Assembly: GCA_016716425.1 (NCBI GenBank)
Contig: JADJWJ010000007.1
Span: 62,001-126,000, forward strand
Direction: 5' to 3'
Length of the DNA stretch: 64,000 bases
DNA from: Betaproteobacteria bacterium
GTDB taxonomy: Bacteria > Pseudomonadota > Gammaproteobacteria > Burkholderiales > Casimicrobiaceae
This document shows, piece after piece, positions 42,478 through 51,370 of this stretch; the stretch's first letter is position 1; the number at the start of each line of letters is the position of its first letter. The position numbers and the translations under genes were made by a program. Under the pieces are notes generated by a model that was given only the letters and a program-made list of their open reading frames with translations, searched no databases and had not been told where the DNA came from.

Positions 42478-43041
42478 ATGGTCAGCACCACGACTCCGCC
42501 CGGCGCCGCCGGTTGGCCGGCCGCGCCGTTCGACCTGCCCGGCACCGACGGCCGGCGGCACACGCTCGACTCCGTGCGCGGCCCGCACGGCCTCGTCGTG
42601 ATGTTCATCTGCAATCACTGCCCGTACGTGAAGGCCGTGATCGACAAGATCGCCCGCGACATGGCGGATCTGGCAGCACTGGGCGTGGGCAGCGTCGCGA
42701 TCATGAGCAACGATCCGGCCGCGTACGAGGAGGACTCGTTCGAGAACATGAAGGTCGTCGCGGCACGCCACCGGTTCGGCTTCCCTTACGTTCTCGACGA
42801 GACCCAGGAGGTTGCGAAGGCGTACGGCGCCGTGTGCACGCCCGACTTCTTCGGCTTCGACCGCGACCTGAAGCTCGCCTACCGCGGCCGCCTCGACGCC
42901 TCGGGCCGCTCGCCGAACCCCGACGCCCCACGCGAGCTGTACCCGGCCATGGCCGCCGTCGCGCGCGGCGAGCCGGCGCCCCCGACGCAGCATCCGTCGA
43001 TCGGGTGCTCGATCAAATGGCGCAGCGAAGCCGGAACGTGA
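42478..43041 (+). CDS. Thioredoxin-family redoxin (CPYV type, cytoplasmic)
   Basis: A 187-residue redoxin without signal peptide. The core is PFDLPGTDGRRHTLDSVRGP, then FICNHCPYVKAVIDK at the active site. The second Cys of CxxC is replaced by Val and there is an extra Cys three residues before. A Cys near the C terminus (PSIGCSIKW) repeats the pattern of the periplasmic redoxin at 29298. The family is related to AhpC/TSA proteins and is probably a peroxide- or thiol-handling enzyme. CAGGAG precedes ATG 42478. Confidence 0.83.
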   Translation: MVSTTTPPGAAGWPAAPFDLPGTDGRRHTLDSVRGPHGLVVMFICNHCPYVKAVIDKIARDMADLAALGVGSVAIMSNDPAAYEEDSFENMKVVAARHRFGFPYVLDETQEVAKAYGAVCTPDFFGFDRDLKLAYRGRLDASGRSPNPDAPRELYPAMAAVARGEPAPPTQHPSIGCSIKWRSEAGT

Positions 43042-43099
43042 CCCGATCCGCGCACCCACGGAACGCTCCACGCGCTTCGAACCGGGGTGCCGCCCGCCG

Positions 43100-43120
43100 G
43101 CCGCACCGCGAAGGTGCGGC
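43100..43120 (+). terminator. Hairpin after the redoxin gene
   Basis: gccgcacc / ggtgcggc, an 8-bp perfect stem around five bases, lies 59 bases after the redoxin stop. It has no T tract. The 179-base gap to the next gene holds no other feature. Confidence 0.45.
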
Positions 43121-43220
43121 GACGCCGGTGGGGTTTGTCGTGGGTCATGACGCGCCCGCCGCGACGGTACTACGCTGACGGGACTTTCCGAAGCGGCGCG
43201 CAACGCGACGCCCCGAACTC

Positions 43221-45911
43221 ATGGACAAACACTACCTGACCTCCCTGCTGGCGCCCGGGTCGATCGCCGTGTTTGCCGGCCGATCCGACGATCCGGCAGG
43301 CCAGACGGCGGACGCCCGTGCGCTGCACGCGGCGCTGCGCGCGCAGCGCTACGCCGGCAAGCTCTGGTTCCTCGACATCCACACCAGCGGCACGCTGGGC
43401 GACCTCGCGCAGTCGCGCGCCGACCTCGCCATCATCGCGCTGCCGCCGCGCGACGCGGTGGCGGCGCTCGAGCTTGCCGGGCGCGTGGCCTGCCGCTCGG
43501 CGCTCGTGGTCGGCAGCGGCATCGACGCCGAGCACGCGGCCGAGCTGAAGCGCATCGCACGGCGCGAGGGCATCCACCTGCTCGGCCCGAACAGTCTCGG
43601 CTTCCAGCGCCCGCAACTGCAGCTCAACGCCAGCGTGATCGGCCCGCTCGCCAACGCCGGTCCGCTTGCGCTGGTCTCGCAGTCGGGCGCGCTGACGTCA
43701 TCGATGCTGGACTGGGCCGCGGCCAACGCCGTGGGCTTTTCCCTCGTCGCGTCGCTCGGGCGCGGCACGGCCGTGGACATCGCGCAGGTGCTCGACTTCC
43801 TGGCGCACGACGCGCAGACGCAGAGCATCGTCGTCTACCTCGAGGGCATCTCCAGCGCGCGCTCGTTCATGAGCGCGCTGCGCTCGGCCGCCATCGCCAA
43901 GCCGGTGGTCATCCTCAAGTCGGGGCGCAAGCCGGCGGGCAACGAGGCGGCGCAGACGCACAGCGGAGCCATCGTCGGCAGCGACGACGTGTTCGACGCC
44001 GCGCTGCGCCGCGCAGGCGCGGTGCGCGTGCGGTCGTTCGTCGAGCTCTTCTCGGCGGCGAAGTGCCTCGCCTCCCGCTATCGCCCGGTCGGCCGCCGCC
44101 TGGCGATCGTCACCAATGGCGGCGGGCCCGGCGTGCTGGCGGCCGACTGGGTGAACGAGCTCGGCCTCGATCTCGGCAAGCTGTCGGCCGAAACGGCGGG
44201 TGCGCTGCAGCCGCTGCTGCCGGAGTCCGCCTCGCTGTCCGATCTCGTCGATCTGTCCGAGCACGCGACGCCGGAGCACTTCCGCGCCGCCGTCGCTGCG
44301 GCGGACCAGGACTCCGCCGTCGACGGCGTGCTGGCGATCTATTCGCCGAAGGCGACCGACGGCGCCGAGGCGGTGGCGCGCACGCTGGTCGAGAGCCGGC
44401 GCGCGATGGGCAAGCCGCTGCTGACCTGCATGATGGGCGATGCCTCGGTGGGCGCGTCCCGCAGCGTCCTCAACGACGCGGCGATTCCCAGCTTCCGCAC
44501 GCCCGAAGCCGCGGTCGGCGCCTTCGGCAACATCGCGTCGTACTACCGGAACCAGCAGCTGCTGCAGCAGACGCCGCCGCCGCTGTCCGCACTCGCGAAG
44601 CCGGACATCGACGCGGCGCGCCTCGTCATCGAGAGCGTCCTCGCGGAGCGGCGCCACGTGCTGACGGAGATGGAGTCCAAGGCGCTGCTGTCGGCGTTCA
44701 ACGTTCCGGTGACCAACACGATGCTCGCGCGCAGCGCCAACGAGGCGATGATGATCGCGACGCAATTGGGCTTTCCGGTCGCGCTCAAGATCGATTCCCC
44801 CGACATCACGCACAAGTCGGACGCGCAGGGCGTGGCGCTCAACATCATCAACGGCACCGGCGCGCGCGACACCTACGGCGACATGGTGGAGCGCGTGCGG
44901 CGCCTGCACCCGGAGGCGCGCATCAACGGCGTGACCGTGCAGAAGATGGCGGGCGCGCGGCGCGGGCGCGAGATCTGCATCGGTCTCGTGACCGACGATC
45001 CGTTCGGCCCGGTGATCGTGTTCGGCGCCGGCGGCACGATGATCGAGCTGCTGAACGACCGCGCGATGGAGCTGCCGCCGCTCAACCAGTTTCTCGCGCG
45101 CCGCCTGATCGAGCGCTCGCGCGTCGCCGAGACGCTCGGCGAGTGGCGCGGCGCCCCGGCCGTCGCCATGGACGCGCTGGAGCAGGTGCTGCTGCGCGTC
45201 TCGGAGATGGTGTGCGAGCTGCCGCAGCTGCGCGAGATGGACATCAACCCGATCATCGTGGACGAGCACGGCGCGGTCGCGGTCGACGCGCGCATCGTGA
45301 TCGACAACGCGCCGCAGTCCGCCGTCGGCCGCTCGAACAGCTACCAGCACCTGGCGATCCTGCCCTACCCGGCGCGCCACGAGCAGGTGTGGCCGCTGCG
45401 CGGCGGCGGCCAGTACACGGTGCGGCCCATCCATCCGAACGACGCGCAGATGCTGCAGGGACTGATCCAGCACCTGTCGCCGGAGAGCCGGTACTCGCGG
45501 TTCGTGTCGTCGCTGCGCGAACTGCCGCCGTCGATGCTGGCCCGCTTTACGCTGATCGACTACGACCGCGAGATGGCGCTCGTGGCGGTGGTCAGGGAAC
45601 GGCGCGCGAACGCCGACGGCGAGATGGTGGAAACCGAGCGCATCGTGGGCATCTCGCAGTACGTGACCAACGTCGACCAGACGAGCTGCGAGTTCTCGCT
45701 GGTCGTCGCCGACGATTTCAGCGGCAAGGGCCTGGGCTCGCGTCTGATGGAGAGCATCATGGACGTCGCCCGGGAGAAGGGCCTCGCGGAGATCGAGGGC
45801 CTGGTGCTGGCGAGGAACCCCGGCATGCTGAAGCTCATGAAGAGCCTGGGCTTCGCGATCAAGCCGTTCGCCGAGGACCACGACTTCATGCTGGTGACGC
45901 ACGCGCTGTGA
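43221..45911 (+). CDS. Pat-type protein acetyltransferase / ADP-forming acyl-CoA synthetase fusion
   Basis: An 896-residue protein of the YfiQ/Pat architecture. It has a CoA-binding Rossmann domain (1-125), a succinyl-CoA-ligase-like domain (about 130-460; LVSQSGALTSSMLDW, IVTNGGGPGVLAADW), an ATP-grasp domain (about 480-690; FPVALKIDSPDITHKSDAQG) and a C-terminal GNAT domain (about 735-890; VVADDFSGKGLGSRLMES). In Salmonella and E. coli it acetylates lysines of acetyl-CoA synthetase. The catalytic His of ADP-forming ligases is present here at residue 247 (AQTHSGAIVGSDD), so ligase activity may be retained. It stands alone with a 130-base convergent gap after it. Confidence 0.88.
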   Translation: MDKHYLTSLLAPGSIAVFAGRSDDPAGQTADARALHAALRAQRYAGKLWFLDIHTSGTLGDLAQSRADLAIIALPPRDAVAALELAGRVACRSALVVGSGIDAEHAAELKRIARREGIHLLGPNSLGFQRPQLQLNASVIGPLANAGPLALVSQSGALTSSMLDWAAANAVGFSLVASLGRGTAVDIAQVLDFLAHDAQTQSIVVYLEGISSARSFMSALRSAAIAKPVVILKSGRKPAGNEAAQTHSGAIVGSDDVFDAALRRAGAVRVRSFVELFSAAKCLASRYRPVGRRLAIVTNGGGPGVLAADWVNELGLDLGKLSAETAGALQPLLPESASLSDLVDLSEHATPEHFRAAVAAADQDSAVDGVLAIYSPKATDGAEAVARTLVESRRAMGKPLLTCMMGDASVGASRSVLNDAAIPSFRTPEAAVGAFGNIASYYRNQQLLQQTPPPLSALAKPDIDAARLVIESVLAERRHVLTEMESKALLSAFNVPVTNTMLARSANEAMMIATQLGFPVALKIDSPDITHKSDAQGVALNIINGTGARDTYGDMVERVRRLHPEARINGVTVQKMAGARRGREICIGLVTDDPFGPVIVFGAGGTMIELLNDRAMELPPLNQFLARRLIERSRVAETLGEWRGAPAVAMDALEQVLLRVSEMVCELPQLREMDINPIIVDEHGAVAVDARIVIDNAPQSAVGRSNSYQHLAILPYPARHEQVWPLRGGGQYTVRPIHPNDAQMLQGLIQHLSPESRYSRFVSSLRELPPSMLARFTLIDYDREMALVAVVRERRANADGEMVETERIVGISQYVTNVDQTSCEFSLVVADDFSGKGLGSRLMESIMDVAREKGLAEIEGLVLARNPGMLKLMKSLGFAIKPFAEDHDFMLVTHAL

Positions 45912-46041
45912 GGCCCGACCCGGCGGCGGCCGCCCCGGGCGGTCCCCGCCGTCGCAGACCGCCGCGCGCCGACCCGGTCCGCGCACGCGTCGATGCGCCG
46001 CGGCCCGTGCCCGCCGGAGCGCGTTGCCGGGACGTTGTCGC

Positions 46042-47178
46042 TCAGTCCTGCCCGGCAAGCTCGCCGACGACGGCGCCTTGCGGCCGGAACGGCCCACCCC
46101 GACGGAAGCCGTCGCTATCCGCCGCAGCGCTCCGGGCGGCAAGCGCCGCGGCCTCCGGATACGGCAGCGGCTCCTTCGTCTTGCCGACGGCGAGCCGCTG
46201 CGTCGCGCCGTCGACGCGTACGGCGTACCGACCCATGTTGTAGAGCAGGTACATCGCGTACAGGTTGTCGACGTCCTCGTACTCTCCCTGCTCCCGGCGG
46301 AAGTCGCGCGACAGCACCGAGGGGAACCGGTTGGGGAGGTCGCGGAACGCCACCTTCTCGTCGTCGTGCGGGTCGACGAAGGTCGAGCCGTCGTACTTGC
46401 GGTACAGCACCACGTCCATCCGGTAGCCGCGCGCATGCCACTCGGCGACGAGCTTCATCGCCATCTCGGTCGGCACGTTGGAGTTGGCCGCCGCCACCAC
46501 CCGCCGCCGGGAAAACAGCTTCGCGCTCGCGACGTCGAGGTCCGTGTAGCCGGCGCCGGTCTTGAACGCCGCGCCGATGGTCTTCGCGCAGTTGAGGCGC
46601 AGGTAGTCGTACCGGACCTCGCCGTCGTGGTAGTCGGTGTTCCGCGCACGGCGGCGGAAGTCGTCGTTGACGCGCGCGAAGAACGCCACCAGCGCCGCCT
46701 TTTCCGCGGCCGGCACGCCGTAGACCCGGACACCGACGACCGAGCGCTTGTAGACTTCGCCGAAGTCGAGTCCGAACGACGCCTTCGGGCTCAGCGTCGA
46801 CACGGTCCCGTACAGGTACTCCATCTTCGGGATCCGCACCATGAGCTCGTCGGTGTAGAAGTCGGCCGCATGCCCGGGGTCGCGGTCGGCGTAGAAGTTG
46901 GCCGAGTAGACGTGGTCGTCGCGGGGCGCATCGCCGCGAACGGCAAGCGCCAGGTGGCCGGCCGAGCCGCCCTTGGACGTGCCGAAGCTGATCAGCAGCT
47001 CGAGGTCCCACGGGTCCTGCCGCAGGTAGTCGGCGGCCTCGTCGAGGTTGCCTGGGACCGGCCCGCCGGGGCTGCCGAAATCGGCGGCGCCCGCCGCCAC
47101 CGAAATCGCAAGCGCCGCCAGCGCGCACAGGGCCGCCGCCCGCGTCCGGCGAAAGTTCGCCGAGCGAGCGGCGCTCAT
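46042..47178 (-). CDS. Exported protein, DUF4105-like (function unknown)
   Basis: A 378-residue protein with a clear signal peptide (AAALCALAALAISVAAGAAD). The mature part holds a Lnb/DUF4105-like signature: a small hydrophobic-strand core LELLISFGTSKGGSAGHLAL, later YDYLRLNCAKTIGAAF with the conserved Asn-Cys. The family assignment is tentative. The Cys/His pair could form a papain-like (NlpC-related) site. The C-terminal 60 residues are low complexity. Its ATG overlaps the stop of the DUF2189 gene by four bases, so both act in or at the inner membrane from one message. Confidence 0.65.
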   Translation of the reverse strand: MSAARSANFRRTRAAALCALAALAISVAAGAADFGSPGGPVPGNLDEAADYLRQDPWDLELLISFGTSKGGSAGHLALAVRGDAPRDDHVYSANFYADRDPGHAADFYTDELMVRIPKMEYLYGTVSTLSPKASFGLDFGEVYKRSVVGVRVYGVPAAEKAALVAFFARVNDDFRRRARNTDYHDGEVRYDYLRLNCAKTIGAAFKTGAGYTDLDVASAKLFSRRRVVAAANSNVPTEMAMKLVAEWHARGYRMDVVLYRKYDGSTFVDPHDDEKVAFRDLPNRFPSVLSRDFRREQGEYEDVDNLYAMYLLYNMGRYAVRVDGATQRLAVGKTKEPLPYPEAAALAARSAAADSDGFRRGGPFRPQGAVVGELAGQD

Positions 47179-47936
47179 TCGATCAACGCGCGGTACGCGT
47201 GCCACGTCGCGTGCCCGATGACCGGCACCGCGACGACGAGCCCGACGAACCACGTCGCGAAGCCCAGCCCCACCAGCACGACGATCGCGAGGCCCCAGAC
47301 GACCATCGCCGGCACGTTGGCCGAGAACGCCTTGAGGCTGGTCAGCACGGCGACGATGCCGTCGATGTTGCGGTCGAGCATCATCGGCACCGACACGACC
47401 GAGATCGCGAAGACGAGGACCGCGAAGAAGCCGCCGACGGCGAGGTAGGCCAGCAGGAATTCGAGGTTGTCGAGCGCGAAGATGCGCGCGGTGAAGTCCT
47501 CGACCGTCGGGATGTCCTGCGTGAAGAACAGCGCGAACACGATGAGCGACGCGCGCGCCCAGACGAGCAGGATCACGGCGAGCACCAGCGCGAACAGGCC
47601 GATCGCGCTCTTGTTCGGGCCCCACGCGTCGAGCGTGGGCGCGAGCCACGGCGGCTCGCCTCGCTCCCGCCGCCGCGACAGCGCGTAGAGGCCGATCGCG
47701 AAGAACGGTCCGACCAGGAAGAAGCCGGTGACGAGCGCCGATACGTACTGGTACGCGTGCCGGAACACGATGACGATCAGGAAGCCCATCAGCGCGAAGC
47801 ACGCGCCATAGAACATGGAGGGCAGCGGGTGCTCGCGAAAATCGCGCCAGCCGGCGGCGAGCCACGCGAACGGCGCGCCCGCGCCGACCGTCCGGACGGC
47901 CGGCAGCGTGGAATGCGGTGCTTCGACTTCGGTCAA
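47175..47936 (-). CDS. DUF2189-family membrane protein
   Basis: A 253-residue inner-membrane protein with six hydrophobic segments (SMFYGACFALMGFLIVIVF, TGFFLVGPFFAIGLYALSRR, and others), fitting DUF2189. It has no known function. The most upstream in-frame ATG (47999) lies inside a dispersed repeat. TTG 47936 is preferred because GGGAGG lies six to eight bases before it and the protein then begins directly ahead of its conserved region. It is followed by the DUF4105-like gene with a four-base overlap. Confidence 0.75.
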   Translation of the reverse strand: MTEVEAPHSTLPAVRTVGAGAPFAWLAAGWRDFREHPLPSMFYGACFALMGFLIVIVFRHAYQYVSALVTGFFLVGPFFAIGLYALSRRRERGEPPWLAPTLDAWGPNKSAIGLFALVLAVILLVWARASLIVFALFFTQDIPTVEDFTARIFALDNLEFLLAYLAVGGFFAVLVFAISVVSVPMMLDRNIDGIVAVLTSLKAFSANVPAMVVWGLAIVVLVGLGFATWFVGLVVAVPVIGHATWHAYRALIE

Positions 47937-47992
47937 GGCGTCCTCCCGCCGTAATCGCAGCGCCGTTTCCGGCGCCGCGCACAATCTATCCC

Positions 47993-48022
47993 GTGTCATC
48001 CCGAGCGCAGCGAGGGATCTGC
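47993..48022. repeat. Half copy of the tcatcccgagcgcagcga dispersed repeat
   Basis: gtgtcatcccgagcgcagcg, then agggatctgc, repeats the left arm seen at 1356 with one base change. No matching right arm follows. It lies in the gap between the alpha/beta hydrolase and DUF2189 genes. Confidence 0.65.
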
Positions 48023-48058
48023 ATCACGGTCGCCAGCCAGCTCCTCCGGCGCGCGAAA

Positions 48059-48847
48059 TTACAGGAACGCGCGCAGCGCGTCGAGCACCGCGTCGGGCTG
48101 CTCGGTCATCAGCGCGTGCCCGGTGCCCGGCAGCGTCACGGCGCGCTTGTCCGCGAGCGCGCCGAGCAGCGCCTGCGCGCCCTTCGGCGGCGCCATGAGG
48201 TCGCGTGCGCCCATGACGACGAGCGCCGGACAGCGGACGTCCGCGGCCGCCGCGAGTCCTCCGTCCCACGCATGGCACGCCATGAGGTCCGTGTGCAGCA
48301 CGCCGGGCCGCGTGCGCTCCATGAGGCGCAGCGCGGCGCCGGTCATCCACATCCCGGGCACCTGGTTGCCGCCCAACTGCTTGCCCGCGCTGTGCGACCA
48401 GCCGTTGATGAGCTCGAACGCGACGTGGTCGTCGGCCTGCGCCGCCGCCAGCAGCGCGTCACTGACCGGCATCGGCACCGCAGGGCCGAGCAGCGCGATC
48501 CTCGTCACGCGCTGCGGATGGCACGCGGCGCACGCGAGCGCGGCAAGCGACCCCAGCGAGTGCCCGACCAGCGCCGCCGCCGCGATGCCCGCGGCGTCGA
48601 GCACGCGCGGCACCCAGCCGGCGATCGCGTCGACCGTCGGCAGCGCAGTGCCCCCGGAGCGCCCGTGGCCCGGGAGGTCGACGGCGAGGACGTTCGCTCC
48701 GTGGTGCGCGAAGTAGCGCGACTGCAGCGCCCACACGCTGTGGTCGTGCGCGGCGCCGTGGACGAAGACGACCGTGGGCTGCGCAGCGACCAGCGCGCGC
48801 GTGCCGGTGTACGCGTAGACGTCGTGGCCGTCGACGGTCAGGCGCAT
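48059..48847 (-). CDS. Alpha/beta-fold hydrolase
   Basis: A 262-residue cytoplasmic hydrolase. The oxyanion motif is VFVHGAAHDHSVW (residues 27-39), the nucleophile elbow is VGHSLGSLAAL (near residue 95), the acid is in GARDLMAPPKG and the His is in LPGTGHALMTEQP. It is close in size and motif to small carboxylesterase/haloperoxidase-type hydrolases. The substrate is not predictable. It starts 130 bases after the 2-hydroxyacid dehydrogenase on the same strand. Confidence 0.88.
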   Translation of the reverse strand: MRLTVDGHDVYAYTGTRALVAAQPTVVFVHGAAHDHSVWALQSRYFAHHGANVLAVDLPGHGRSGGTALPTVDAIAGWVPRVLDAAGIAAAALVGHSLGSLAALACAACHPQRVTRIALLGPAVPMPVSDALLAAAQADDHVAFELINGWSHSAGKQLGGNQVPGMWMTGAALRLMERTRPGVLHTDLMACHAWDGGLAAAADVRCPALVVMGARDLMAPPKGAQALLGALADKRAVTLPGTGHALMTEQPDAVLDALRAFL

Positions 48848-48977
48848 CGGCGGCTCACTGGTGTCGCGCGCGCGGCGGCCTGGCCCGGGTCGACAGGTCC
48901 GGCTGCGGCCCCCGGGTCGACAGGATGACCTTCGCGCTGCGCGCTCCGGCATTCGCCCTCGGGGCGGCCCTTCGGGC

Positions 48978-49985
48978 TCATGCGGCGGCGACCGGCGCGT
49001 ACGTCGCGGCCGAACCCGTAACGGGGGTCGGCACCGGGTTGCCGGAGACGAAGGCGTCGATGTTCGCGGACACCATGCGCTCCATCGCGGCCTGCGCTTC
49101 CAGCGTGCCGCCGCCGATGTGCGGCGTCAGGACGGCGTTCGGCAGCGCCAGCAGCTCCGGCGGCACGGCCGGCTCGCGCTCGAACACGTCGAGGCCGGCG
49201 CCCGCGATGACGCCGTCGCGCAGCGCGGCGATCAGCGCGGCCTCGTCGATCACCGACCCGCGCGCGATGTTGACGACGTGGCCGTCGCGGCCGAGTGCGG
49301 CCAGCACCGACGCGTCGACCGTGTGGCGGTTGCTCGCGTCCGCACGCACGGCGACGACCAGCACGTCCGCCCACTGTGCGAGCGCGTGCAACGTCGGGAA
49401 GTACCGGTAATCGACGTCGGTTCGCGGCTTGCGGTTGTGGTAGCCGATCTCGGTTTCGAACGCCGCGGCACGGCGCGCGATCTTCTCGCCGATTGCCCCC
49501 AGACCGTAGATGCCCACACGCCGGCCCGTGAGCCCGCGCACCAGCGGCAGGTACAGCGGCGGCCGGACCGCCCAGTCGCCGCGGTGCAGGTATTCGGTGG
49601 CCGCGTACATGCGGCGAACGCTCGCGATCATCAGGCCCAGCGCGAGGTCGGCCACGGTCGCCGCGTTGGCGGCCGGGCTGTGCGTGACCACGATCCCGCG
49701 CTCGCGCGCCGCGGCGACGTCGACCCCCTCGTAGCCGCTGCCGAGGCAGCAGACCAGGCCCAGCGCGGGCAACCGGTCCAGTTGGTCAGCGCCGACGTGG
49801 ATCGTACCGAGCGAGACCAGCACGCGCACGCGCGCCGCGTCGGCCGCCGGCAGCGCGGCAATCGACTCGCGCAATGGTGAGGGCAGCGGCCCCAGCACGT
49901 CGAACCGCGGCGCCAGCGCATCGCGCATCCCGCCGAGCATCGGCGTGGCGAGCAGGACAGCGGTCCGGGCGTCGGGTACGCTCAC
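48978..49985 (-). CDS. D-2-hydroxyacid dehydrogenase (NAD(P)-dependent)
   Basis: A 335-residue enzyme reducing or oxidising 2-oxo/2-hydroxy acids. The dinucleotide fold is GRRVGIYGLGAIGEKIARR (near residue 155). The catalytic Arg is in VNIARGSVIDE, Glu in DVFEREPAVP and His in LTPHIGGGTLEAQ. The N-terminal substrate domain contains CCLGSGYEGVDVAAARERG. It resembles glyoxylate/hydroxypyruvate reductases. The last 15 residues are a Thr/Ala-rich extension. It lies 16 bases after metY, probably in one transcript. Confidence 0.88.
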   Translation of the reverse strand: MSVPDARTAVLLATPMLGGMRDALAPRFDVLGPLPSPLRESIAALPAADAARVRVLVSLGTIHVGADQLDRLPALGLVCCLGSGYEGVDVAAARERGIVVTHSPAANAATVADLALGLMIASVRRMYAATEYLHRGDWAVRPPLYLPLVRGLTGRRVGIYGLGAIGEKIARRAAAFETEIGYHNRKPRTDVDYRYFPTLHALAQWADVLVVAVRADASNRHTVDASVLAALGRDGHVVNIARGSVIDEAALIAALRDGVIAGAGLDVFEREPAVPPELLALPNAVLTPHIGGGTLEAQAAMERMVSANIDAFVSGNPVPTPVTGSAATYAPVAAA

Positions 49986-50001
49986 TGGAGTGCCTTCGCG
50001 C

Positions 50002-51306
50002 TCATGCCTTGCCCGCCGCGTACAGCGCGCGCGACAGGTCCTCGATCAGGTCGTCGGGGTCCTCGAGGCCGATCGACAGGCGGATCGTCCCCTCGGTGAT
50101 GCCCGCCTTGACGAGGTCCTCCGCCGACATCCGGAAATGCGTCGTGGAGGCGGGGTGGATCACCAGCGACTTCGCGTCGCCGACGTTGGCGAGGTGCGAG
50201 AAGAGGTTGAGCGACTCGATGAGTTTGCGGCCCTGCGCACGCGTGCCCCGGATCGCGAAGCTGAACACGGCGCCGCAGCCGCGCGGCAGCAGTTCCTGCG
50301 CCAGCGCGTGGTCCGGGTGCTGCGGCAGCTCCGGGTAGCCGACGGAGGCCACGAACGGATGCTCGGCCAGGAACGCGACGACCTTCCGCGCGTTGGCCAC
50401 GTGTTTCTCCATCCGCAGCGGCAGCGTCTCGATCCCCTGCAGGATCTGAAACGCGGTGAACGGCGCCATGCAGGCGCCGAAGTCGCGGATGCCTTCGCGC
50501 CGCGCGCGCAGCAGGAACGCCGCCGTCGTCGACTCCTCGGCGAACACCATGTCGTGGAAGCCGTGGTACGGCTCGGTCAGTGTCGGGAACTTTCCGCGCG
50601 CCGCGCCCGCGTCCCAGTCGAACCTGCCGGAGTCGACCAGCAGCCCGCCGATCACGACACCGTGGCCGGACAGGAACTTGGTCGCCGAGTGGAAGACCAG
50701 GTCGGCGCCCAGGTCGAACGGGCGCACGAGGTACGGCGTGGTGAACGTCGAGTCGACGAGCAGCGGCAGCCCGTGCTCGTGCGCGAGGGCGGACACCTTC
50801 GGGATGTCGAGCACCTCGAGGCCCGGGTTGCCGAGCGTCTCGCCGAACAGCAGGCGCGTTTCCGGCCGGATCGCCGCGCGCCACGCGGCCAGGTCGCGCG
50901 GGTCGACGAACGTCGTGGTCACGCCGAAGCGCGGCAACGTGTAATCGAGCAGGTTGTGCGAGCCGCCGTAGAGCGACCGCGACGCGACGACGTGCGCGCC
51001 GGCACCCAGCAGCGTGACGATGGCCAGGTGCAGCGCCGCCTGCCCGCTGGCGGTGGCGATCGCGCCCACGCCGCCTTCCAGCGCCGCGATGCGCTCCTCC
51101 AGCACCGCCACCGTCGGATTCGAGATCCGCGAGTAGACGTGGCCGGCGCGCTCCATGTTGAAGAGCGCCGCCGCGTGGTCGCTGTCCGGAAACACGAACG
51201 ACGCCGTCTGGTAGATCGGCGTCGCGCGCGCGCCCGTCGCCGGGTCGGGCACGGCGCCCGCGTGCAGCGAAAGCGTGTCGAACTTGTGCGTCTTCGGCTT
51301 GGTCAT
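50002..51306 (-). CDS. metY: O-acetylhomoserine sulfhydrylase MetY
   Basis: A 434-residue PLP enzyme that makes homocysteine from O-acetylhomoserine and sulfide. Motifs are RISNPTVAVLEERIAALEGG, the PLP-binding SRSLYGGSHNLL, and the Schiff-base Lys in DLVFHSATKFLSGHGVVIGG (near residue 208). The end SIGLEDPDDLIEDL is also typical. The length (about 430) fits MetY rather than the shorter MetB/MetC/MetZ. The start ATG 51306 has no Shine-Dalgarno, and a minus-strand TAGAAT lies 27 bases upstream. Confidence 0.92.
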   Translation of the reverse strand: MTKPKTHKFDTLSLHAGAVPDPATGARATPIYQTASFVFPDSDHAAALFNMERAGHVYSRISNPTVAVLEERIAALEGGVGAIATASGQAALHLAIVTLLGAGAHVVASRSLYGGSHNLLDYTLPRFGVTTTFVDPRDLAAWRAAIRPETRLLFGETLGNPGLEVLDIPKVSALAHEHGLPLLVDSTFTTPYLVRPFDLGADLVFHSATKFLSGHGVVIGGLLVDSGRFDWDAGAARGKFPTLTEPYHGFHDMVFAEESTTAAFLLRARREGIRDFGACMAPFTAFQILQGIETLPLRMEKHVANARKVVAFLAEHPFVASVGYPELPQHPDHALAQELLPRGCGAVFSFAIRGTRAQGRKLIESLNLFSHLANVGDAKSLVIHPASTTHFRMSAEDLVKAGITEGTIRLSIGLEDPDDLIEDLSRALYAAGKA

Positions 51307-51332
51307 TGGAGGGCAGGTGCGGGCCCATCGGC

Positions 51333-51338
51333 ATTCTA
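51333..51338 (-). promoter_or_regulatory. metY -10 box (TAGAAT)
   Basis: TAGAAT on the minus strand 27 bases before the metY start, in the 64-base divergent gap with the radical SAM gene. Confidence 0.45.
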
Positions 51339-51358
51339 GGCGGATTCGCGCGCGGGCG

Positions 51359-51364
51359 TAAAAT
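51359..51364 (+). promoter_or_regulatory. -10 box (TAAAAT) abutting the radical SAM gene start
   Basis: TAAAAT lies only six bases before ATG 51371. If used, transcription would begin at or next to the A of the start codon and give a leaderless message. Confidence 0.4.
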
Positions 51365-51370
51365 CGCGCG

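Noticed and set aside
37980..43178. A very long plus-strand open frame antisense to the phospholipase D, ABC, phosphoesterase and rsmE genes
   Set aside because: It is Arg/Pro/Ala-rich low-complexity translation, lies opposite well-supported genes and is expected in a very GC-rich sequence.
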